Shown here: positions 8,333 to 14,901 of the stretch, piece after piece
Layout: the number at the start of each line of letters is the position of its first letter
Position numbering within the stretch: position 1 is the first letter of the stretch
Origin: Massilia alkalitolerans DSM 17462
Lineage (GTDB): Bacteria > Pseudomonadota > Gammaproteobacteria > Burkholderiales > Burkholderiaceae_D
DNA: 64,000 nt
Direction: 5' to 3'
Assembly (NCBI RefSeq): GCF_000427785.1
Contig: NZ_ATYR01000029.1
Coordinates: forward strand, 1-64,000
The notes under the pieces: generated by a model
What the model saw: only the letters and a program-made list of their open reading frames with translations
Database searches by the model: none
What the model was told of the DNA's origin: nothing
Made by a program: the position numbers and the translations under genes

Positions 8333-8370
8333 AGCCGGGCGTGCTCATCGAGCATCCCGGCTGTTTTTTT
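8333..8370 (+). terminator. Rho-independent terminator after the 6.8-8.3 kb unit
   Basis: The stem AGCCGGG/CCCGGCT is extended by an inner stem TGCTC/GAGCA with loop ATC, and is followed by seven T residues (8364-8370). The minus-strand gene that follows ends right at the T run, so the site separates convergent units. Confidence 0.9.
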
Positions 8371-8986
8371 ACATACCGGAAGGGCGATCGCTTTGTTCGT
8401 CCTGGTCGTCGTCCTCGTCCTCGGCGTCGTCCTTCACCGCGGGCGCGCCGGTCATGTCAGCGATGGCCATGGCCTGGTAGGTGATCCACTCACCGCGCTC
8501 CGGCTCGAATTCTTCCACCAGCAGGTCGATCATGTGCTGCTCGCTCGGCGCTTCCTTCGACCAGGTCGTGTAGAAGGTTTCGCCGTGCCGATGCGAGTGG
8601 ATCACGACGTATGGCTGCATGCCGTCGAGCTCATGCGCGCGCTGCAGCAGGGTGCGGGCTAGTTCGCGCAGGGTATGGGCGGGCAGCGCGCCGGCGCCGG
8701 AAGGATTGAGGACCGCGTCGGCGCGCCGGTCGGCTGCGTCGAGGTCGGCAATCAGTTCGGCATGCTCCTCTTGAACCGAGTCTTCTTCCCCTTCCCAGGC
8801 GGCGAGTGATTCGCCGAGGTTCTCGTGCAGATCGTGCGCGACGGCTACCACCGCCGGCGTCGCAGCGATCAGGTGGCCCAGTTCGTCGGACTGGCGCGGC
8901 GGCACGATACAGACGATGCCGCCGTCGTTCGCCAGCACCGTGCGGGTGGCGGGGTCAAATTTCCAGGGGGTGTCGATCTTGCTCAT
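8369..8986 (-). CDS. Hypothetical protein, 205 aa
   Basis: The start at ATG 8986 (MSKIDTPWKFDPATR) is chosen because GGAGA stands 7 nt upstream; an ATG 12 nt earlier lacks a site. The N-terminal region with GGIVCIVPPR and LGHLIAATPAVVAVAHDLHE resembles small phage or plasmid proteins. The C-terminus is strongly acidic (AEDEDDDQDEQ). It lies 12 nt after the 8999-9571 gene and is probably co-transcribed with it. Confidence 0.6.
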   Translation of the reverse strand: MSKIDTPWKFDPATRTVLANDGGIVCIVPPRQSDELGHLIAATPAVVAVAHDLHENLGESLAAWEGEEDSVQEEHAELIADLDAADRRADAVLNPSGAGALPAHTLRELARTLLQRAHELDGMQPYVVIHSHRHGETFYTTWSKEAPSEQHMIDLLVEEFEPERGEWITYQAMAIADMTGAPAVKDDAEDEDDDQDEQSDRPSGM

Positions 8987-8998
8987 AAGGGTCTCCAT

Positions 8999-9571
8999 TC
9001 AGGGGGTAGGGCCGGCCATGGGCTCGGCGTCGACGTCAGTGTCGGTGTCGGGGTCGGGGTCGGCGTCGATCTCACTCTCGCCCGCGCGGCGCTGGGCTGG
9101 CCCGACGTGCACGTACGCACAGTGCTTGCGCACCAGGTCGAGATTGCCGCGGCCGTAGCGGGAAGTGACGCCGAATTGCAAGTCGCGCATGTTCACGTCC
9201 AGCAGCTCGCCATTGGCGAAGCGGATCGGCGCGGTCTCGGGCATGTCGGCCGCCTCGTAGCTAACCAGGACTTCGTGCAGCCACTGGTGCATGCCGTTGG
9301 CGTCCGGTACCGGATTCAGGGCGTTGCGGACCCACACGTAGGGGTAGAGCGCCTGGGGCTGCCGCTCGGCGAAGAATTTGTCCAGGGCCGCAGATCCGAC
9401 AGCGACGGAGACGGCACGCGACACGCCGGTGTTGAACTGGGCAAGGCTGTCGAGGAAGCCAGCCTTCTTGGCGGGGAACGTATCCCAGAGGGAGGGGAAC
9501 CGGCGCCAGGAGGGTTCGCTGGCGCGCCGGCGTAGGGCGGCTGCAGGATCGAAGGGAACGGTAGCGAGCAT
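8999..9571 (-). CDS. Hypothetical protein with acidic Asp-Pro/Asp-Thr tail, 190 aa
   Basis: The start at ATG 9571 has GAGG 8 nt upstream. The body has no recognised domain. The tail (DADPDPDTDTDVDAEP) is encoded by an imperfect tandem of a 6-bp unit around 9035-9065, where slippage could occur. The gene lies behind the shared-motif promoter at 9602-9633 and leads a short unit with the 8369-8986 gene. Confidence 0.6.
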   Translation of the reverse strand: MLATVPFDPAAALRRRASEPSWRRFPSLWDTFPAKKAGFLDSLAQFNTGVSRAVSVAVGSAALDKFFAERQPQALYPYVWVRNALNPVPDANGMHQWLHEVLVSYEAADMPETAPIRFANGELLDVNMRDLQFGVTSRYGRGNLDLVRKHCAYVHVGPAQRRAGESEIDADPDPDTDTDVDAEPMAGPTP

Positions 9572-9601
9572 GGATGGCCTCATAAATGAATCAACCATGC
9601 A

Positions 9602-9633
9602 ACTGTATCGGGGGGGCACGCGCGTGGTTGCAC
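9602..9633 (-). promoter_or_regulatory. Shared-motif promoter (GTGCAACCACGC, 19 nt, TACAGT)
   Basis: On the minus strand GTGCAACCACGC (9633-9622) is followed, 19 nt after TGCAAC, by TACAGT (9607-9602). The start codon at 9571 lies about 30 nt further on. Confidence 0.6.
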
Positions 9634-9643
9634 CCCGGTAGGG

Positions 9644-10417
9644 TCAGGGGCGAGGGCTTTCTGGTTCGTCGTCATCGTCAGGTGCAGACGCCGCGTGCGC
9701 CTGTGCTTGAGCCTGGGCCAGGATCAGGCGGCTCTTGCGGATGATGTCGGCCAGGTGAGCCTGCGCGGCCCCTTCCGTCAGGACTTGGGCCTTCCCGTCC
9801 GGTCCGATCTCGCCGGGCAGCGCCATTTGCGACAGCGAGATGATCAGGTCGCGAGCTGCGTCAGCTGGCGCCGGCAGGCGCTCGGCCGCAGGCTCGTCGA
9901 TGGTCTCGGCTCGCACAGTGCGTTGCTGCGCCTGGATCTCCGCCTGGCGACACTCGACCACGAAGTTGATGTGGTCCTGGCTCAGTTCGGCGAGCCTGGA
10001 TACACCGAAGAAGTCGCACATCAAGTCGACCAGCTGCACTTCGTGTGGGCCATCCCATTGCACGTGTGCCTGACCAATGACGTCGGACGAATCGTTGTTG
10101 TCTCGAATACGGATAACGTCCTTGTACGGCATCGACAGGATATGCAGCGTGGCATCGAAGCGCTCTTCGTCGAAGTAGATCGCGTCATCGCCCTTACGGC
10201 CGCCCCAGATCTGTTTGGTGAAGTCGCCCATGATCCGGCGCGTCGAAAAGGAAGCCACCGGCACAGCGGTGTTTTCCAGTTCAACGGTAACGGTCACATC
10301 GGGCTTTTTCAGGCCGTGGTAATTGCGGGCGAAGGCGATCGCCTCGGGCAGCGTGTCTTCGGCCCCGACCTTCATAAAGGTCACCTGGGCCTTGCTCATC
10401 TGGTGGATGGTGTACAT
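9644..10417 (-). CDS. Hypothetical protein, 257 aa
   Basis: The start could be ATG 10417 (MYTIHQ) or ATG 10399 (MSKAQVTFMKV). The protein has an alpha/beta N-terminal half, with VTVTVELENTAVPVASFS and IWGGRKGDDAIYFDEERFD, and a helical Gln/Ala-rich C-terminus. I recognise no family. It lies 36 nt after the 10454-10906 gene in a minus-strand series driven from 10966. Confidence 0.6.
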   Translation of the reverse strand: MYTIHQMSKAQVTFMKVGAEDTLPEAIAFARNYHGLKKPDVTVTVELENTAVPVASFSTRRIMGDFTKQIWGGRKGDDAIYFDEERFDATLHILSMPYKDVIRIRDNNDSSDVIGQAHVQWDGPHEVQLVDLMCDFFGVSRLAELSQDHINFVVECRQAEIQAQQRTVRAETIDEPAAERLPAPADAARDLIISLSQMALPGEIGPDGKAQVLTEGAAQAHLADIIRKSRLILAQAQAQAHAASAPDDDDEPESPRP

Positions 10418-10453
10418 GCAATCTCGCGAGAAGGTGGAATTCTGGATCAGCGG

Positions 10454-10906
10454 TTACGCGTAGCTCAGGCACGAGACTTCAGCCTCCTCGATCGGCTCAC
10501 CATGCGCGTCAAAGCGCTCCTCGCTGGCATAGATCATGTGCACAGCATCGAGGCCGGTAAACTTGGCGAAGGCCGCTGCGACGTCGCCGTCGAGCAGATC
10601 CACCAGCGCCTCGGGCACGTACACGTGCTGGCCGACGCCGTCGTAGTCGCCGCCGCGGTAGTTGCGGTCGAACTCCACTTCCACATGCGGATCTTCAGGC
10701 TCGCACATCATGGCGTTCATTTCCGCGCTGGAGAAGTTGGCCACGAATGCGGCGTGCTGGTCCCTCGACCAGTCGCGGCCGGGCATGCCGACCAATTTAG
10801 CGCGCAGGCGCCAGACGAAGGTATCGCCCACCGGGGCTCCGTCGCGGTCAACGTAGTCGTCCGCGAAGATGCCGGCGGCGCGGTTATTGAAGTAGAAGTT
10901 GGTCAT
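10454..10906 (-). CDS. Hypothetical acidic protein, 150 aa
   Basis: The ATG at 10906 follows GGAG at good spacing. The sequence opens MTNFYFNNRAAGIFADDYVD; it is acidic, has no membrane segment and shows no recognised domain. It is the first gene after the shared-motif promoter at 10935-10966. Confidence 0.6.
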   Translation of the reverse strand: MTNFYFNNRAAGIFADDYVDRDGAPVGDTFVWRLRAKLVGMPGRDWSRDQHAAFVANFSSAEMNAMMCEPEDPHVEVEFDRNYRGGDYDGVGQHVYVPEALVDLLDGDVAAAFAKFTGLDAVHMIYASEERFDAHGEPIEEAEVSCLSYA

Positions 10907-10934
10907 GATCGCTCCACGATATTGATACGAAGCG

Positions 10935-10966
10935 ATGGTAGTGCGGCGAGGCGGGCGTGGTTGCAC
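10935..10966 (-). promoter_or_regulatory. Shared-motif promoter (GTGCAACCACGC, 19 nt, TACCAT)
   Basis: GTGCAACCACGC on the minus strand (10966-10955) is followed, 19 nt after TGCAAC, by TACCAT (10940-10935), about 30 nt before the start codon at 10906. Confidence 0.6.
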
Positions 10967-10977
10967 GCCCTGGGATG

Positions 10978-11442
10978 TTACGGCGCCGGACGCTCGCCGT
11001 CGCCTTCGTCTTCGTGCTGGGCCCCGTCCTCGCCCTGTTCAGCGGGGCGCGCCTCGGCCTTAACGGCCAGGTGGAGGAGGCGCTGATATTCGCGGTCGGC
11101 CCGGACGTAGACTCTCGAAAAGTCGCCGCGCAGGAAGACCCATTCGTCGCGCACGAGGCGGCCATACATGGTGCGCATTTCGGCGCTTGATGCGCACTTG
11201 GCCAGCGCCTGCAGCTGGGGCTGCAGCAGTGCCGTCATGCGGTCTTCCGCGCAGTCGTGCACTCGGCGCCCCAGGCGGCGTATTTCGGGCAAGGCGCGCA
11301 CGGTCGCACTTGCATGAACGTCCGCTGCGTGCTTCACGCCACGCATCGTTGTCGCCGACCTGATACGAGCTTGCGCGGAATCGCACTGGGACGAAAACTG
11401 GTTGAACAGCTGTTGAAGGTACAAGTGCGTGCTCATATTCAT
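10978..11442 (-). CDS. Hypothetical helical protein, 154 aa
   Basis: The ATG at 11442 follows AAGGA. It is predicted mostly helical and basic in the middle (PEIRRLGRRVHDCAEDR), with an acidic tail. No domain is recognised. It is 12 nt downstream of the 11455-11925 gene and likely in the same unit. Confidence 0.6.
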   Translation of the reverse strand: MNMSTHLYLQQLFNQFSSQCDSAQARIRSATTMRGVKHAADVHASATVRALPEIRRLGRRVHDCAEDRMTALLQPQLQALAKCASSAEMRTMYGRLVRDEWVFLRGDFSRVYVRADREYQRLLHLAVKAEARPAEQGEDGAQHEDEGDGERPAP

Positions 11443-11454
11443 CGGACGTGTTCC

Positions 11455-11925
11455 TTAGGGAGCCGGAGCCTGGTGCTCGTCGTCGTCGGTCGGATCCAGG
11501 GCCGCGGCAACAGCAGCGCGCTCGGCCCGCATCAGGTTCTTCACGTACTGAAGCAGGCGGTCGGCCAGCTGGTCTTCGACCTGCACGCGGCACTTGAAGA
11601 AGCTCATGTCCGGGGCATGCATATTGGCGGCATCCACCCACGGCACCAGGCCGCCGCCGTCTTGCGCCAGCACGAAGGCATGTTTGTCCATGAAGACCAC
11701 CGTCGCGCGGGTATTGCTGCATACGACGTAATCGCGTCCGCCATGGCTGGCAAGGGCGGTCATCATGATGTCATTACGGTTGCCGGGAAGCTCCGGTACC
11801 TGCTTGAGGATCTCGACGGCTACGCGCGTCGCCTTGTTGCGCAGCGGCTCGTCGTGGGCGTCGTCCATGATGGCGGCGATGGTTGCTGGGTTGGCGCTCG
11901 GGGCCTGGCTTGCTGTCGTGGGCAT
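11455..11925 (-). CDS. Hypothetical protein, 156 aa
   Basis: The start ATG 11925 is preceded by AGGAACC. A longer frame extends upstream but would cross the promoter motif at 12003-12014. Visible features are a helical N-terminus (LRNKATRVAVEILKQVPELP) and a compact middle with DYVVCSNTRATVVFMDKHAF. I recognise no family. Confidence 0.6.
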   Translation of the reverse strand: MPTTASQAPSANPATIAAIMDDAHDEPLRNKATRVAVEILKQVPELPGNRNDIMMTALASHGGRDYVVCSNTRATVVFMDKHAFVLAQDGGGLVPWVDAANMHAPDMSFFKCRVQVEDQLADRLLQYVKNLMRAERAAVAAALDPTDDDEHQAPAP

Positions 11926-11974
11926 GATGGTTCCTATTGCTGCGGGCGCAGCGTGGGTCGTTTCTGATGCGGAG

Positions 11975-12014
11975 ATGGTATCGACAACGGCCCGGCGCGG
12001 CAGTGCAACCACGC
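11975..12014 (-). promoter_or_regulatory. Shared motif in reverse orientation with TACCAT at 22 nt
   Basis: Relative to the gene at 11925 the motif reads GCGTGGTTGCAC. TACCAT (11980-11975) follows exactly 22 nt after TTGCAC, the same spacing as in the other reversed copy at 12939. Confidence 0.5.
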
Positions 12015-12041
12015 CACCCAGGGCCGCCTGGTGGTGCACGG

Positions 12042-12884
12042 CTAGATTGTTGGCGCCGACTCGGCCGCTTCGCGCGCTTGCTCACGCTGCTCGACCACCA
12101 GGTCGATGAGCTGGTCAAAGGCGTCGATGTCCAGGCATGCGATGTCGGACGGCTCGATGGGCTTGTCGTTGAACCAGAGGTCCGGGCATGCCTCGGGGAT
12201 GGAGCTGACCTCGATGTCGTGCTCGCCGATGAAATGCAACGCCGGGCGCGGTATCGCGCGCGATCCAGTGCTTGTGCCGGCGCTGCCGGCGGCCGGCAGG
12301 TACTTGATCAGGGCCACGGTGCCCACGGCCTCGCCGTTCTCGGACAGTTCGATGGCCAGCGGGCGGGCACCGTCTGCGTCGCCTGCTCGAACGAAGGCCT
12401 CGAAGCCGCGCCGGCGCAGCACCTCGGCCATCTGCGCGATCGGCGCGCGCGCGACAGGCAGCAGCTTGTCCCAGAACGCCTGGTCGCGGTAGCACGCGAG
12501 CTGCTGGTCGATCCTATCTGGCGCGCAGACAAGCTGGAGGGCAGCTTCGCCGGCCGAGAAAGCGTCGATGGCGTCGACGGTGATAGTGACGCTAGCCTGG
12601 CAGCTGTAGAGGCGATCGCGCCCGGAGTCGGGGACCGATTCCTTGACCAGGATGGAGATCGGCTCAGTGTTGGCCGATCGGGTCAGCTTCTCGCCAACAG
12701 CCGCGCGAATCGGCCCAACCGCGTAGTTCCAGGAGCGGAGGTATTCGTGGGCGTCGTCGGCCGCGTACTTGCTTGCCGTGAGGCGGTTGGTGGCCGTCAC
12801 CTGAAAATCACTGGCCGTGAGATCGACTGAGTATCGGGACAACGCCGGCGTGGCGCTCGAAGTGGGGGCGGTTGGGGTGGGCAT
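12042..12884 (-). CDS. Hypothetical protein, 280 aa
   Basis: The start is taken at ATG 12884 (MPTPTAPTSSATPALSRYSV) because an in-frame upstream extension would run through the promoter motif. The protein is acidic, with an alpha/beta middle (CQASVTITVDAIDAFSAGEA) and a helical C-terminus. No domain is recognised. It is alone behind the reversed motif at 12911-12950. Confidence 0.6.
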   Translation of the reverse strand: MPTPTAPTSSATPALSRYSVDLTASDFQVTATNRLTASKYAADDAHEYLRSWNYAVGPIRAAVGEKLTRSANTEPISILVKESVPDSGRDRLYSCQASVTITVDAIDAFSAGEAALQLVCAPDRIDQQLACYRDQAFWDKLLPVARAPIAQMAEVLRRRGFEAFVRAGDADGARPLAIELSENGEAVGTVALIKYLPAAGSAGTSTGSRAIPRPALHFIGEHDIEVSSIPEACPDLWFNDKPIEPSDIACLDIDAFDQLIDLVVEQREQAREAAESAPTI

Positions 12885-12910
12885 GAGGTTCGTTGAAGTA
12901 GGGATGCGCA

Positions 12911-12950
12911 ACCGTACCGCAACGATAAGCGAAATGCAGTGCAACCACGC
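12911..12950 (-). promoter_or_regulatory. Shared motif in reverse orientation with TACGGT at 22 nt
   Basis: GCGTGGTTGCAC on the minus strand (12950-12939) is followed by TACGGT (12916-12911), 22 nt after TTGCAC and about 27 nt before the start codon 12884. Confidence 0.5.
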
Positions 12951-13071
12951 CTTCGACAGGAGGCGCGGGAGGTGAAGCGGGTGAGGGTGAAGATACTGCA
13001 GTTGGGCGGCCGGCTATGCACGCGGCCGTGAGGGCGGACAGACGATGCCCGGCGCGGCCGGGCCTGATCGG

Positions 13072-13683
13072 TTATTCGAAATCCACGGTGGTGGTGAGCG
13101 CTGCGATCTGGCGGAAGCAGAAGGTCTCGCGAAGGGCATGGCGCAGGGACTCGGTAGGGGCCAGGAGCATTGCGTCGGCGAGCTCGGCGCGCGAGCAGGT
13201 GAAACGGTCGAGATCTGCCAAGTATGCCTCGAATACCGGGTGTGCAGCCAGCAGGATGTCCCACTCTGCCTTGGCGCCGGCGATGACGATCGAAGCACGG
13301 TCATCCGCAGGCGGCTCTTGCAGGTCGAGCATCGCGGCCATCTGATCGCGGCAATACGCGACTTCCCGCAGGGCCTGACGGAAGGCGCTGGTCGGTGCTT
13401 GAGCAATTAGCTCGGCGAGACTGACCAGGTCGCAAACGTAGGGGTCGCTCGACTCCAGTTTGTCTGCAAATTCAGGATGCTGGGCCAGGAGCTGTGCCCA
13501 GTCCGCTTGCATCAGATTAAACATGGCCATGTCGTCGGCCATATCCAGCGTCTGCATTAGCGCCGTGTCTTGGCGTGCTGAGCGCATCACAGCTACAGCC
13601 GATGCACGTGAAATTAATTTGGCTACGCCCCGAGTGTCGTGAGATCGTCGGCTTGCGAGTTCCGTTAAATTCGAACTGCCCAT
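13072..13683 (-). CDS. Two-repeat helical protein of unknown function, 203 aa
   Basis: The ATG at 13683 follows AGGAAC. Residues about 60-120 and 130-195 are diverged copies of one unit: W-x-x-LLAxHPxF, then F or Y-V-C, then SLAELI or ELADAM, A-P-T-S/E-xx-R-x-ALRE, then C-R/F. The family is unknown to me. The gene is preceded by a 268-bp AT-rich spacer unlike its GC-rich surroundings. Confidence 0.65.
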   Translation of the reverse strand: MGSSNLTELASRRSHDTRGVAKLISRASAVAVMRSARQDTALMQTLDMADDMAMFNLMQADWAQLLAQHPEFADKLESSDPYVCDLVSLAELIAQAPTSAFRQALREVAYCRDQMAAMLDLQEPPADDRASIVIAGAKAEWDILLAAHPVFEAYLADLDRFTCSRAELADAMLLAPTESLRHALRETFCFRQIAALTTTVDFE

Positions 13684-13951
13684 TTTGTTCCTATAGGTGT
13701 TAATTCAGCCAAATTTCACGGTCTAGACTGAGTGTGCAACTATTGCCTTGCGGCAAAATGTAACTTTACGTGACAATTACGCACCAATCAAGAAATGGGT
13801 TTGCACAAATGGAGAAAATATCACCGTCTGTCTCTACATAGCGACATTACTTAATGCGCATATAACGCTTTTGTGACAATTGGTGAGAATTGATTAAGCC
13901 AGTATTGACAAATCCTGAAACTAAGTAGCAAAAAAAAGGTAGTACCATGGC
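13684..13951. other. AT-rich intergenic spacer, probable promoter region of the 13072-13683 gene
   Basis: No gene fits here. The spacer is much richer in A and T than its neighbours. It contains two direct copies of GTGACAATT (13770-13778 and 13873-13881), a plus-strand TTGACA at about 13905, and a small dyad TTGCCGCAAGGCAA. These could be regulator sites for the minus-strand gene starting at 13683, but no single promoter stands out. Confidence 0.4.
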
Positions 13952-14818
13952 TTACGAGGTTGGGGCGGGGCCGTCCTCAAGGGGCCGGTCCGGCTCGAGA
14001 TCGCTCTCTTGCTCGTCGGGGGCATCTGCGCGCAACGCTGCTGCGGTCGCGCGCTCTGCACTGGCTTGCGCCAGCTTGTGGTTCCAGTTCCCCATAATGT
14101 GCGCCGGTGTGTACCAGTGCGAGTACTCTTCCAGGGTGAGCGTGTTACCGTGCACGACCACGGCGGGCACGTGCAGGAGGGACAGCTGGACGTAGGCCAT
14201 CAGCGCCGACGTCGAATCCAGGTCGACCGCGGTGACGTGGGCGTGGCGCTGGTAGTTCAGGTCACGCCTCTGCAGGGCCATCATTGCCGCGATGATAGTC
14301 GCGCCCGAACCGGATGCTGGCTCAGAAAATGTGATGAAACCCTTCTTCTTCACCTGCTCGACGACGTTGTCGGACATCGCGAGCTCGGCCATAAGTTCAC
14401 AGATGTGATGGGGGGTAAAATACTGGCCAATCCGGCTGTTCCCCAGTTCGAGCTGCATGTAGATCTCGCCCAGGATGTCGCGTGGCGCTACGGATAGGCC
14501 GTTTTGCAGCTCGGCGAACATGTGGGCGATGGTCTTCGCCTCCTCGCTGGTGTACTTACGAACTGTCTGCATATAAAGCTCTTCGCGCGCCTCTGCCTGG
14601 CGGAAGTCCAGCTTGCTGAGCGCGACGGCGCTCATTGTGACGAAGTCCCTGAATACAGTCTGGCGGCCGTGGCGCCGCCCGACTTCCTCGATCATCTTGA
14701 TAATGTTCGTGCGGTGATCAGTAGCCTGTTTCGTGAGGTTCGCTGACCGATCGTGCTCCGAGAGAAGGAGGGGCGCCTTGCTCGGCCGGGCCAGGGATGG
14801 ATCTAGGTCGCGCTTCAT
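13952..14818 (-). CDS. N6-adenine DNA methylase-like protein (HsdM-type fold), 288 aa
   Basis: The ATG at 14818 follows GAGGTG. The protein resembles the short HsdM-like methylases of plasmids and conjugative elements. It shows RIGQYFTPHHICELMAEL and the SAM-binding motif FSEPASGSGATIIAAMMAL (about residues 165-185), then VTAVDLDSTSALMAYVQLSL. The catalytic (N/D)PP(Y/F) motif expected after VHGNTLT is not visible; the chain continues EEYSHWYTPAHIMGNW. It may therefore bind SAM or DNA without methylating, or belong to a divergent subfamily. It is transcribed away from the Mrr-like nuclease gene, from a shared-motif promoter. Confidence 0.75.
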   Translation of the reverse strand: MKRDLDPSLARPSKAPLLLSEHDRSANLTKQATDHRTNIIKMIEEVGRRHGRQTVFRDFVTMSAVALSKLDFRQAEAREELYMQTVRKYTSEEAKTIAHMFAELQNGLSVAPRDILGEIYMQLELGNSRIGQYFTPHHICELMAELAMSDNVVEQVKKKGFITFSEPASGSGATIIAAMMALQRRDLNYQRHAHVTAVDLDSTSALMAYVQLSLLHVPAVVVHGNTLTLEEYSHWYTPAHIMGNWNHKLAQASAERATAAALRADAPDEQESDLEPDRPLEDGPAPTS

Positions 14819-14901
14819 GCGACACCTCGGGGCGCTTTGGCCAAGGCGGGAGAAGGCAAAAGGGGTTGCGCATTTCGGAAGGAGCGGGACATGGTTCAGG
14901 G

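Noticed and set aside
9695-11086. A 463-codon plus-strand frame
   Set aside because: Three minus-strand genes with ribosome sites, tight spacing and a promoter motif cover the same DNA, and the frame crosses gene borders.
13947-14195. A short plus-strand gene starting in the AT-rich spacer
   Set aside because: It is the shadow of the methylase-like gene and has no ribosome site.
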